This document shows positions 18,701 to 25,640 of a stretch of DNA of 64,000 nt, piece after piece. A program made the translations under genes and the position numbers. Source of the stretch: Sebaldella termitidis ATCC 33386 (lineage in GTDB: Bacteria; Fusobacteriota; Fusobacteriia; Fusobacteriales; Leptotrichiaceae). Under the pieces are notes generated by a model. That model was not told the origin of the DNA, made no database searches, and worked only from the letters and a program-made list of their open reading frames with translations. The DNA lies in assembly GCF_000024405.1 (NCBI RefSeq), contig NC_013517.1:4354843-4418842 (forward strand). Reading direction: 5' to 3'. Positions within the stretch are counted from its first letter, which is position 1; each line of letters begins with the position of its first letter.

Positions 18701-19468
18701 GATATAACAGGTGTATTGGCTCTAAGAGAAGTAGAAAGAACATATAAACATAAATTCGGCTACTCATTGGGTTATACAAGAACTGATTTTCAAATAGACG
18801 GAACAGATAATGAAGATCAGGCAGATACCGTTCAGCTGGGCTTACATAATAAATACAGTTCAGACGGATGGAACCTTAAAAATGACCTTCTCGGAAGATT
18901 AAGCTTTCATAGCGCGGACAGAAATCTAACATGGTATGACAATACTGTTTCCAGCTTTAATTCTGATTATCAGGTATACGGGGTAACATTGCTGAATGAA
19001 GCTGAAAAAGAAATAAGCGTTAACCGTAATATTAAGCTAAAACCATATATTGGTCTGGAGCTGGGTTATATGACTCACGGAAGCTTTGACGAAAACGGCA
19101 GCGGCGAAAAACTCAGTGTAGACAGCAATGACGGATACAGTGTAAAACCTAACTTAGGAATAAGAGTAGAGGGAAGCAGAGAATTCGGAGCTGCTTCAGA
19201 ATGGAAATTAAAAGGAAATCTGGGAATAGGCTATGGATATGAGCTAGGAGAAATGAATAATCAGGAACGTGCAAAAGTAAACTTACTGGAAAATAATTAT
19301 CATAATCTGGCAAAACCATCAGATGACAAAGGTGAAATGAAGGTACAGGGAAGCGTGGGAATAGATCTCATGGAAAGATATGGTCTGTATATAACCGGCG
19401 AATATGGAATCGGTGATAAAGAAAAAGAAGAATATAATATAGGAATAGGTTTTAAAATGACATTTTAA
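12791..19468 (+). CDS. giant type V autotransporter adhesin-like protein
   Basis: 2225 residues from ATG 12791 (site GAAGGAG). A 23-residue upstream extension lacks a ribosome site and would bury the signal peptide. The signal peptide is at about 1-26. Next comes a fusobacterial autotransporter-associated N-terminal segment (LYLQSDYIIKPEYLEW, about 75-90 of the mature start). From about 100 to 1780 there is a long Gly/Asn/Ser-rich region with many SVGIY, GTGIY and NSGNI-type turns, which predict a right-handed beta-helix. The last 280 residues form an autotransporter beta-barrel ending in Phe. Expected at the outer membrane with an exposed passenger. Its ligand cannot be read from sequence; adhesion is the family expectation. 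A terminator follows. Confidence 0.92.
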   Translation: MKTSKKMLALLALNTLAAVSGKAAETKTDRLYKNITKNIQTGKSNSANYKLIESILKEKNKELKDLYLQSDYIIKPEYLEWQVFTSGVYSYKDRGGEKDTVTNKINSEVKSVNLGMVIPVTGMTKSPLSLNITSVDEPDIKVTTQSVTAPQVTGQTVNFSGIEIPSAPNLILVADVNANELSIESIGSNASNVAYYTSGGMIFENLNVNTNNTSLTLDTSTRNIDISGEMSYVNGLYSGVSQSSYTHTGYTDNFAVHNIGLSGNFEIKGNWDMTVNDTGSLWRPVGFINYRPYSITGDSKTTFSGDLNLGITSDYDTSDTPLVGMSLNLSSPVSDNHKAVLENTGTITLKDNPTVETIIGMQLDKSSAAYIRNGELINSGHIIVESSTEDPSYPGTYWGGDIGTAGMLVSALPSSSSVLVKPGNITLKGAGANALEIAGDSYNTNVKIDGTGGQLVIEGVRNTALFLGGDLSSSGTSSLENVSNLNIFLNGDTTFALIYGQSSSSNVYLPVILNDSIINTMEFGENSNQSAIIYNSGVGSTDLILESSLANALGQINSGTLNAIAITNSGTLKNYMPINIGSGAIAMKGIVSSNSSTENYADIVNYSTDGIYKRYTYTSDDEGNPITEIEEIPVGGIGLAAPYYDTYYNSYISNRGNIEMGGNYSTAVYNFDDNFVSESDHITANGNMATAIYAGSNSLNQISNTNIKADKLMVKGENGTVLNSNSAHINIGSFTSGQAMELTADGNNTFAFYFKEYVDMWGNAIPYLGKVTLTSNVNANLKNGAVGFYYKGDGTANTADFYSFLDTVVDTSGNNLTVNVDSDSYKIAIDNAKVNLSGLLNSANTSGINFTGTDRSKIYRSKVIIDIDSNLDKNNSVGDKSYSNMEIGNSGIDISSGITVSGTEEGLGGIVQSFAHDDVKIESNNFGTINLSGDKSAGIYNKMGVSKNEGIINISGNSGTGIYAVTGQAENSGEIFIGNKGIGMYAETLLSPAENPTSSSSVSISNSGKITALSGEKAIGIFVNQNALTGTTGTASLDLTGGNINVSASESGVGVYSNEAEISGTNSAITVGENGTGVYLKNAAANLYNLELNLYGDNSVGVYTDGTASFNGSGTVNVDGKGITVFNIAGSGGINQNFTVNSTAGSQYTVQNIKDTVFYYNSAADMGEGGNFLTGTNSAVLLDTDSSLSSSADNMTGIALKGSYAGGLPVTINGETQYYDVVNKGQISFKNNSVGIYTAGGAGIKNDGSISMGDYSAALYGNGAGTRILNNGTLEIGKYSVGIYNNDGSEIINDGNIISSSDGVTALYIDGSSNTAGANSKTIKLTGEKSVGVYISENGSKTFENTGTIETGDSNSATPNIGIYNNNNNAVITNSGNITAGKGGVGIYNSGGYINYISGIMNTGESGVGIYSDSGTMNIKNGIINVNGKNTVGLYGINGSAIDNNSEINVDSESYGIVLEGTSSLINRNSSTVGDMGVFLYSDGNTSVTNEAGAAVTMNGSESIGFYMENGGTVTNNADITANSGTANIGIYNESGSLYNTGNIKIGDSVITDPENPFSNKYAVGVYGENLANMVNTGNIEIGESSVGFYSTGNINEAVNTGNISSSSSSAIGIYIEQGAVRNSGNITLLGNNSIGIASPRNGQVTNAGIITMNGDNSIGIYANANSTVINESTGKIYINGNNSTGVQLSDGSTLENYGTIIVSSGTIDSTQVIEGKASYTAPSIINAGVIKVDEKFELDGYNLIIKPDPSSFRKPTMDEVTANSYELSDANAGFLLSNRVSIVAPSFDFGNNAAQIDPLFTQGTNARVYKFENVFDPSTPGGGTNTGEVSVKSNSLTFDAVPVTNDKGKIDIWMEKINYDNFTVGAWYDGFAKEIEGKYLNAEGDTLKVYDKLDLITDETVLRNSLEQLAGGMYSNINQREQDIYGILDNALYTLQNSDNNTKENVKINIIGGKGTTKEKTSGVNSYDYDITGVLALREVERTYKHKFGYSLGYTRTDFQIDGTDNEDQADTVQLGLHNKYSSDGWNLKNDLLGRLSFHSADRNLTWYDNTVSSFNSDYQVYGVTLLNEAEKEISVNRNIKLKPYIGLELGYMTHGSFDENGSGEKLSVDSNDGYSVKPNLGIRVEGSREFGAASEWKLKGNLGIGYGYELGEMNNQERAKVNLLENNYHNLAKPSDDKGEMKVQGSVGIDLMERYGLYITGEYGIGDKEKEEYNIGIGFKMTF

Positions 19469-19487
19469 ATATAAATTATCTATACTG

Positions 19488-19530
19488 AAGTACACTTGTT
19501 AATTAATTGTTGCAGTGTACTTCTTTTTTA
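19488..19530 (+). terminator. autotransporter terminator
   Basis: AAGTACACT (19488-19496) pairs with AGTGTACTT (19514-19522), then CTTTTTT. Confidence 0.8.
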
Positions 19531-19635
19531 CTCATTACCTTGAATTTCAAAATAATATTGACTTTTCCAATGAAAAAAAATATTATTTATATAATACTAA
19601 TTTTAGCAGAAACAAATCTATAAGGAGGAATTTTA

Positions 19636-19872
19636 TTGAAAAAGGTTATTGCGGTATTAATGTTAGCTATTGCATTATATTTCGTTATTATAAGCAAAGT
19701 CAGTTATTTTTACGGCGGAAATTTTCCCATGTATATATGTATGGCTGTTTTTTCAGCGGTTTTGATTATCTTTTCTGTTCTTCTTTTTTTTAATCTGAAA
19801 GCCGGAAAAACAGTTTATTTAGCTTCAGCAGCAGCATTTATTATTTTAATGATAATAATAATTAAACTGTAA
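19636..19872 (+). CDS. small integral membrane protein, 78 residues
   Basis: Start is TTG at 19636, chosen because a full AAGGAGGA site lies 7 nt upstream. An ATG further in would cut the first helix. Three hydrophobic stretches (about residues 4-19, 30-52 and 58-76) predict three transmembrane helices with almost no loops. No family recognised. It stands alone between two terminators (19488-19530 and 19896-19935), so it is monocistronic. Confidence 0.55.
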   Translation: MKKVIAVLMLAIALYFVIISKVSYFYGGNFPMYICMAVFSAVLIIFSVLLFFNLKAGKTVYLASAAAFIILMIIIIKL

Positions 19873-19895
19873 ACAGAAAGTATATATTAAAGAAA

Positions 19896-19935
19896 AAGGA
19901 TAATATCAGATTGAATGACATTATCCTTCTTTTTA
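19896..19935. terminator. bidirectional terminator between convergent genes
   Basis: AAGGATAAT (19896-19904) pairs with ATTATCCTT (19920-19928), with a T-run on the right and an A-run on the left. It serves the 78-residue gene and the leftward oxidoreductase. Confidence 0.7.
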
Positions 19936-19950
19936 TTATATATATTTCTC

Positions 19951-20940
19951 TTATTTCTGCTCTGAGTTCTCCTCTTCAGGATATTTCATATTCCAGCTTT
20001 TTCGTATTTTGGTCATAATATCCATGACATCAATTGTATAATCGAGATACATTTCATCAGAGCTTTTTGAAACAGTTTTTTCCATATCTAAAACCTCATA
20101 TAATAATGCATCCTCTGTCTTTCCTGCTTCGACTGTCTCCTGTTCGTTATTTTCCGTATAAGTAATAACTGCTTTTGTTGATCTTGGATATTCATAAATT
20201 TCTATATATCCTTTTTCAAATACTACTGTTCCCCGTTTAGGCTGTTTCCCGTGAAGTGTTAACGAGATAGCAGACATTTCATTTTTTGAATTCATTAATA
20301 ATATTGAAGCCTGCTCATCTACCATTGTAGGGGCATATTTTACCTGAGATAAGATTTCTAACGGTGTTTCTGACATAAACCATCTCACAAAGGATATTGC
20401 ATACACTCCTATATCCAATAATGCTCCTCCAGCGAGATCACGGCTGAAGAATCTGTTTGCCATGTCATATTCTTTATAGCTGCCGAAGTTCATCTGCACC
20501 ATCTGCAAATCTCCTAATTTCCCGCTGCTTATGATTTCTTTTAATTTTCTGTAAAGAGGCATATGATATATAGTCATTGCTTCTGCCAGTATTAGATTAT
20601 TTTTTTTTGCTAATTTTACTGCTTCTGTTAATTCCTGTGAGTTCAGGGTAATTGATTTTTCACATAAAACATGCTTCCCGTTTTTTAATGCCTCCAGCAT
20701 ATAAGGAATATGTGTATTATGAGGAGTTGAAATATAAATAATATCCACATTCTCATCAGTAAATAATTCATTAATATCTTTGTAAACCTTTGCTATTTTA
20801 TGCTTTTCGGCAAAAGCAGCCCCCTTTTCATATGTTCTGTTAGCAACTGAATAGATGCTTCTTCCTTGTTTTTTCATTGCCTCGGCAAATTCATTTGCTA
20901 TTACTCCGCAGCCTAATGTTGCCCAACGGTATTCTTTCAT
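19951..20940 (-). CDS. Gfo/Idh/MocA family NAD(P)-dependent oxidoreductase
   Basis: 329 residues. The N-terminal Rossmann fold starts LGCGVIANEFA (about 9-19), with VANR for cofactor choice and ISTPHNTHIPY. The family CEKP motif appears here as CEKS (about residue 93). The C-terminal alpha/beta domain has GGALLDIGVYAISF, the usual substrate-side block. Members oxidise or reduce sugars, inositols and dihydrodiols, and this sequence does not settle which. The gene lies 27 nt behind the SorC regulator in a two-gene operon, next to a PTS sugar operon, so a sugar or sugar-phosphate substrate is likely. Ser for Pro in CEKP is a mild oddity. Confidence 0.85.
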   Translation of the reverse strand: MKEYRWATLGCGVIANEFAEAMKKQGRSIYSVANRTYEKGAAFAEKHKIAKVYKDINELFTDENVDIIYISTPHNTHIPYMLEALKNGKHVLCEKSITLNSQELTEAVKLAKKNNLILAEAMTIYHMPLYRKLKEIISSGKLGDLQMVQMNFGSYKEYDMANRFFSRDLAGGALLDIGVYAISFVRWFMSETPLEILSQVKYAPTMVDEQASILLMNSKNEMSAISLTLHGKQPKRGTVVFEKGYIEIYEYPRSTKAVITYTENNEQETVEAGKTEDALLYEVLDMEKTVSKSSDEMYLDYTIDVMDIMTKIRKSWNMKYPEEENSEQK

Positions 20941-20967
20941 GGTATAGCCTCCTTAAGTATTTATATC

Positions 20968-21909
20968 TTATTCTTTTTCAAGCAGTTTTTTCCCCGTTTC
21001 AATATCAGTAATCAAAACATTTATAAACTTCCCTTTCAAAGCACCGTATATCGCCTCTGTTTTTTCCTTTCCCGAGGCAATTCCCACAGAATACTCTACT
21101 TTCCTCAGTTCAGGAAGATCTATCCCTATTATTCTGTCATCCAGTTTTGTTTTTATGACTTCTCCGTTTATATTATAAATTCTCGAACAGATTTCCCCCA
21201 CTGCCTTCTGCTTTTTTATCTCTTTCTGAATACTTCCCACTCCGCGCAGCTCCGGAAGCCCTAATTCCCAAAAAACATTCGATGATTTTTCCAGTGACCC
21301 TATCCCTACCACAGTAATCCGCAGCTCTGACCATTTTTTTATTATATTCTGAAAATATCTGGAATTCACTATCTGTCTTTTCATTTCAGGATTATCAACA
21401 ATCAAAGGTGACTCCAAAAAATAAGGCTCTCCGTTATATGAGCTTGAAAGTGTATAAATCATAGAATTTATGGGCATATAATCTCTCAAATTCCCATAAC
21501 CTCCCAAAAGCGGGATAAAATCAATCCTGCAATTTACATCAAGAGGCTTATATACGGAAAATTCATGAATTGTCTTTCCCCACGTTATCCCTACAGTCTC
21601 TTTCTCCCGTGCGACTCTCTGTATATATGTATGAGCTGTCTCTGCTATGCTTACCAGTGTATTCTCATCTGTTGAAACCAGCTGTGCTTCCTTTAGTCCG
21701 TATTTCTTTTTTAATTTTGTTTCGATTTCCAGCTGCTCCAAAAAAGTCTCACTTATTACTATTTTTACTATTCCTGTCTTCTTTGCTTTTTTTATAAGTC
21801 TGCTTATTTTTGTTCTTTCTATTTTCAGAATATCTGCAATCTGGTTTTGTGTAAGTTCATCATAATAATACATCTTACAAATCGTCGATAACAGCTTGTT
21901 TTCAACCAT
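20968..21909 (-). CDS. SorC/DeoR-type sugar-binding transcriptional regulator
   Basis: 313 residues. An N-terminal helix-turn-helix (about 16-40, LTQNQIADILKIERTKISRLIKKA) is followed by a phosphosugar-binding domain of the SorC/CggR/DeoR type (about 60-310, with GITWGKT and the G-IASG block near the C-terminus). Family members bind DNA as tetramers and are released or retained by sugar phosphates. It heads the unit with the oxidoreductase, and the GH4-PTS operon ends just upstream, so it probably controls one or both. A terminator at 22003-22041 isolates it from mgtC. Confidence 0.87.
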   Translation of the reverse strand: MVENKLLSTICKMYYYDELTQNQIADILKIERTKISRLIKKAKKTGIVKIVISETFLEQLEIETKLKKKYGLKEAQLVSTDENTLVSIAETAHTYIQRVAREKETVGITWGKTIHEFSVYKPLDVNCRIDFIPLLGGYGNLRDYMPINSMIYTLSSSYNGEPYFLESPLIVDNPEMKRQIVNSRYFQNIIKKWSELRITVVGIGSLEKSSNVFWELGLPELRGVGSIQKEIKKQKAVGEICSRIYNINGEVIKTKLDDRIIGIDLPELRKVEYSVGIASGKEKTEAIYGALKGKFINVLITDIETGKKLLEKE

Positions 21910-22002
21910 AAAAATCCTTTCTAGTACGGCATTTCATTATTTTTATAATTAACTATATCGTTTTTATAATGCTTTGTCAATTTTTTTACCTGACAAATCA
22001 AG

Positions 22003-22041
22003 AAAAAAACAGACCCTTTTAAAATAAAGTCTGTTTTTTCT
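22003..22041 (-). terminator. terminator after mgtC-like gene
   Basis: AAAAACAGAC (22005-22014) pairs with GTCTGTTTTT (22029-22038); A/T runs on both sides make it bidirectional. Confidence 0.75.
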
Positions 22042-22047
22042 ATAAAT

Positions 22048-22554
22048 CTATTTTTTTACAGAACGTATATAATTTCTTTTCCTAAAAATCCTGATTCTCC
22101 TCTTTTGATTTATATATTTTCTTTCAAATTTTGTCATTATCACAAGTATAAAAATAGCTAAAACTGATGATACCAAAGCTATTTCATAAAATCCAAGCCC
22201 TATGATAAGTCCGAGACATGCACTTACCCAAAGTGTAGCAGCAGTTGTTATTCCGCTTACTTTATCCTGATTTTGTATAATTGTTCCTGCCCCCAAAAAT
22301 CCCACTCCTGATATTACCTGTGCTATTATTCTTCCGGTATCTATTTTTATTACTTCTCTCAATGCCGGCTCATTCATGGCAAGTTCAGTCATATTATCAA
22401 AAATCATAAGCTGCATGACAGAAACAAGACATGCTCCCATACAGACCATTGTATGAGTTATGAATCCTGCGGGTTTATTTCGTCTTTCCCTTTCGTATCC
22501 TATTATTGCCCCCACAAACACAGCAAGAAATATACGTAATATATAATTGTACAT
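22048..22554 (-). CDS. MgtC/SapB family membrane protein
   Basis: 168 residues with four to five hydrophobic helices. MgtC hallmarks are present: AVFVGAIIGYERE with a charged R-R-N-K-PAG-THT following, then GVGFLGAG-II and GITTAATLW. The family associates with magnesium stress, F-ATPase modulation and intracellular survival, and its mechanism varies. Here it is the last gene of a sugar operon, 13 nt behind the EIICB gene and before a terminator. That is an unusual home and may hint at a link between sugar-phosphate flux and ion homeostasis. Confidence 0.88.
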   Translation of the reverse strand: MYNYILRIFLAVFVGAIIGYERERRNKPAGFITHTMVCMGACLVSVMQLMIFDNMTELAMNEPALREVIKIDTGRIIAQVISGVGFLGAGTIIQNQDKVSGITTAATLWVSACLGLIIGLGFYEIALVSSVLAIFILVIMTKFERKYINQKRRIRIFRKRNYIRSVKK

Positions 22555-22567
22555 TTTACTGCTCCTT

Positions 22568-24223
22568 TTACATATCCATCACTTCATTTATATCTGTCAT
22601 TATATTTGTAACTTTTGTTCCATATACAACCTGAATTGCATTTTCTCTACGTATTACTCCCAATGCCTGAAGCTGTTTCTTCCATACTTCATCTGATACT
22701 ATTTTCGACGGATCCTTTACTGTAACTCTTAGTCTTGATATACAGTTTCCTATTTCGGATATATTTTCTTTTCCTCCAAGACCGTCAAGAATTCCCAGTG
22801 CCAGCTCCTGATCCTTATTTAAAGCTGTTTTTCCATTCCCTGATTCTGTATTGGTAAATATTTTCGGATTCTTCTGCTTATAGTCATCTTTTGTATAAAG
22901 TTTTACATCCTCGCTCTCATCCTCACGTCCCGGCGTTTTTATATTAAATTTCAAAATCAGATATTTGAAAATAAAATAGTAAACTCCGAAATATATCGGT
23001 GTCAGATATAATAACGGCCATATATAATTTTTCTGCGGCTGAAGAAACGAGATGAACATATCCTTTATACATGTTCCGTATACAGCTACTCCTGTCATTT
23101 CTCCCAGTACCACTGATAATCCTGATAACGGCACATGTACCAGAAAGAATAATGCAGGCGATACAAATAAGAATGTGAATTCTATAGGCTCTGTTACCCC
23201 GAAAAGAATCATTGTTATTACAGCAGGAATCAAAAGTCCTTTTACTTCCTTCTTTCTTTCAGGTTTAGCACACTGATACATAGCCAGAGCTGCTCCCGGC
23301 AGTCCACCCATCTGATAAAGTATTCTTCCAGCAGAGAAGTTTCTTACAAGAAGTTTTGGTACTGTCGGCGATGCAAGCTGTGCCAGAAATATATTTGTTG
23401 TTCCGGCATATGTCTGCCCGTCTATTAATGCAGTTCCTCCCAGCTCGGTATATCTTATAGGAACTGTAATCAAATGGTGAAGTCCCACAGATATCAGAGC
23501 CTTATCCAGTGCTCCCCAGACAAAGCTTCCTATTAGTCCGCTGTCTCTTATGAAAAATCCCAGATCTGTGAGCGAGTATCCCACAGGCTTCCATAAAAAT
23601 GCCATTACTGCTCCCAGTACAGACATTATACTTAGCGTTATTATAGGCACTATTCTTGTTCCGGAAAAGAATGCCATCACAGGCGGAAGCTTCAGATTAT
23701 AAAACTTATTATGTATTGCTGATGTTATCAATCCTACAAAAAGTCCTCCGAATATAGACATTTTATATGTAAATATTCCCAGTTCAGTAGTAAATAATGA
23801 GTTAAATCTGTAAGCATTAATATTATTCATTCCCTGTTCTTTCAAAAAATCCACTGTTACAGTATCTGCTGTCAGTCCCTGTATTTTTAATATCTGGCTG
23901 ATTACAGTATGAAATGCCAGATATCCCATTGCTCCCGATAATGCAGCAAATCCCTGTTCTTTTTTGGCAAGTCCGAATGATGCTCCCAGACAGAAGAACA
24001 ATGGAAGATATTTGAATACTACTTCTCCCGCCGCCTTCATTATCTGAAAGAAATATATTACCCCTGTCTGTTCATTGATTATACCTGATAAATTCAGTGC
24101 TTTTATTGTATCGCTGTTTGTAAAAGCTCCTCCAAGTCCCATAAAAAATGATGCAAATGTTATCGCAGCTATGGGAATCATCATTACTTTCCCAAAAGAC
24201 TGCAGTTTCCCCATAATTTTCAT
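22568..24223 (-). CDS. PTS EIICB, glucose/maltose (alpha-glucoside) type
   Basis: 551 residues. The EIIC domain (about 1-430) has about ten hydrophobic segments with PTS_EIIC markers (MMIPIAAI, GGLPGAALAMYQ, FGVTEPIEFTFLF). After a linker, the EIIB domain (about 465-551) carries the phospho-Cys in GNCISRLRVTV (about residue 493). There is no EIIA domain, so phosphate must come from a separate EIIA. The closest relatives I recall are GlvC/AglA/MalX-type alpha-glucoside permeases. The start overlaps the stop of the PHP-domain gene by one base (TAATG), so translation is coupled. Confidence 0.9.
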   Translation of the reverse strand: MKIMGKLQSFGKVMMIPIAAITFASFFMGLGGAFTNSDTIKALNLSGIINEQTGVIYFFQIMKAAGEVVFKYLPLFFCLGASFGLAKKEQGFAALSGAMGYLAFHTVISQILKIQGLTADTVTVDFLKEQGMNNINAYRFNSLFTTELGIFTYKMSIFGGLFVGLITSAIHNKFYNLKLPPVMAFFSGTRIVPIITLSIMSVLGAVMAFLWKPVGYSLTDLGFFIRDSGLIGSFVWGALDKALISVGLHHLITVPIRYTELGGTALIDGQTYAGTTNIFLAQLASPTVPKLLVRNFSAGRILYQMGGLPGAALAMYQCAKPERKKEVKGLLIPAVITMILFGVTEPIEFTFLFVSPALFFLVHVPLSGLSVVLGEMTGVAVYGTCIKDMFISFLQPQKNYIWPLLYLTPIYFGVYYFIFKYLILKFNIKTPGREDESEDVKLYTKDDYKQKNPKIFTNTESGNGKTALNKDQELALGILDGLGGKENISEIGNCISRLRVTVKDPSKIVSDEVWKKQLQALGVIRRENAIQVVYGTKVTNIMTDINEVMDM

Positions 24224-25605
24224 TAAATAAAATCCTCCTTCTTTTCAGACAAATACTTTGACATTAATTCTTTCCAGGTCTGTTTATTTTGAAATTTTAT
24301 GTTATTATAGACAGGATTAACATATACTGTTATTCTTCCGTCTTCTGTTCTGCAGCCTTCCACTCTGTAAAATTCTCCTTCTGAAATATCAAAATCAAAT
24401 TCTGCTCTTTTGCCTGTTTTAGTTATTATTATCTTCCCGTTTTTTACCAGATTCCATTTTGTATTCTCTTCTGCTTCTGTTATAAATTTTACTCTTCCCG
24501 CTGTTTCATTTCCGGGGAGTATTTCTTTATCATTATTATATATCTTTATCCTTGTTCCCGGTTCTTTACTTATATACATATTTCCCTTTTTCATTGCAGA
24601 TAAAAGATTCTTTACCGACAAGCCCTCTGAATAAATATATGTCAAAGGAATTCCTACTGTTTCGCTTCCATTTTTAAGCGGCTTATGAGAATCACTTCCC
24701 CCTGTTCCGAATATTTTCAATCCGTTTAACCACAGATAATCCAAAAATCTTACCGCTTCTCCGTTATAATCGATCTCCTCATAATAATACGGAGAATTCA
24801 TTACCTCAAGCAGGTCTGCATTTTCCATATCTATATCATGTGTAAACGGCGTTTCAGGATGAAAAGGATGATTTATGGATACAAGCCCTCCCTGCATTTT
24901 TTCATATTTTAGTATTTCATCTATTATTTCTGCCTTTTTATCAAAGTCTGAGTCTCTGAAAAAAAGTGTATAATCTATAAAATCCTTCAAAGCAAATACA
25001 TTTATATGTCCTGAATTATCAAATGTTATTTCTGTAGACGGTATTATGCAGGCTTCAGATTTATAAAACTGTGTAGGTACTATTGAATGATCCGTAAGAA
25101 ACAAAAAATCAAATTCCTTCTGCTTTATAACATTAAAAATTGTTTCAAAGCTCTGTCTCCCGTCGGAATAATTACTGTGTACATGAAGGTCTCCCTCGTA
25201 CCATTTTTTCTCCGATGAATATTTTTTATCAAAATCCGACTTCAAAAGTTCAAGATTATATCCTGTTTTCTCTGTTTTAACATCAGTTTCTACTTCAAAA
25301 GCAAATTCTCCCTTTATATCATAGGGCTTTATCACTGTAAACTCCCAGATTCCGCCGGGAAATTCTCCGCAGACAGTTCCGTTTGACGTGTCTTCCTTCC
25401 CGGCAGAAATTATATATTCCTTTATTCTGGTTTTATAAGTGAGAAGTGCCCTGATTTTTTTATCCGGATCCTTTACAATGAGAAAAAAGTGTTCAAATAC
25501 TTCCGAATCAAGTTTTATAAATATATTTTCCCTGATATTTTCCAGTTTTATTTTATAACTGAAAATCTCTATCTTTGGTTCATTGAAAATACCGCTTATT
25601 TTCAT
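24223..25605 (-). CDS. CehA/McbA-type PHP-domain metallohydrolase
   Basis: 460 residues. The N-terminal 135 look like a beta-sandwich. The PHP domain follows with its metal ligands in order: HVH (141-143) with D148, TDH (171-173), E192, NHPFH (245-249) and SDSH (304-307). The final 80 residues are again beta-rich. PHP enzymes of this group are metal-dependent phosphoesterases or carbamate hydrolases; no signal peptide, so cytosolic. It lies between the GH4 gene (35 nt) and the EIICB gene (1-nt overlap), so it surely acts in the same sugar pathway. A phosphodiester or phosphosugar substrate is my inference. Confidence 0.85.
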   Translation of the reverse strand: MKISGIFNEPKIEIFSYKIKLENIRENIFIKLDSEVFEHFFLIVKDPDKKIRALLTYKTRIKEYIISAGKEDTSNGTVCGEFPGGIWEFTVIKPYDIKGEFAFEVETDVKTEKTGYNLELLKSDFDKKYSSEKKWYEGDLHVHSNYSDGRQSFETIFNVIKQKEFDFLFLTDHSIVPTQFYKSEACIIPSTEITFDNSGHINVFALKDFIDYTLFFRDSDFDKKAEIIDEILKYEKMQGGLVSINHPFHPETPFTHDIDMENADLLEVMNSPYYYEEIDYNGEAVRFLDYLWLNGLKIFGTGGSDSHKPLKNGSETVGIPLTYIYSEGLSVKNLLSAMKKGNMYISKEPGTRIKIYNNDKEILPGNETAGRVKFITEAEENTKWNLVKNGKIIITKTGKRAEFDFDISEGEFYRVEGCRTEDGRITVYVNPVYNNIKFQNKQTWKELMSKYLSEKKEDFI

Positions 25606-25640
25606 GTTTAACCTCTCTTTGTAAACTTACTCCAAACTCT

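Noticed and set aside
20240..20260. Second parS-like match, TGTTTCCCGTGAAGTG
   Set aside because: It has several mismatches, lacks the central CACGTG palindrome and lies inside the oxidoreductase coding region.
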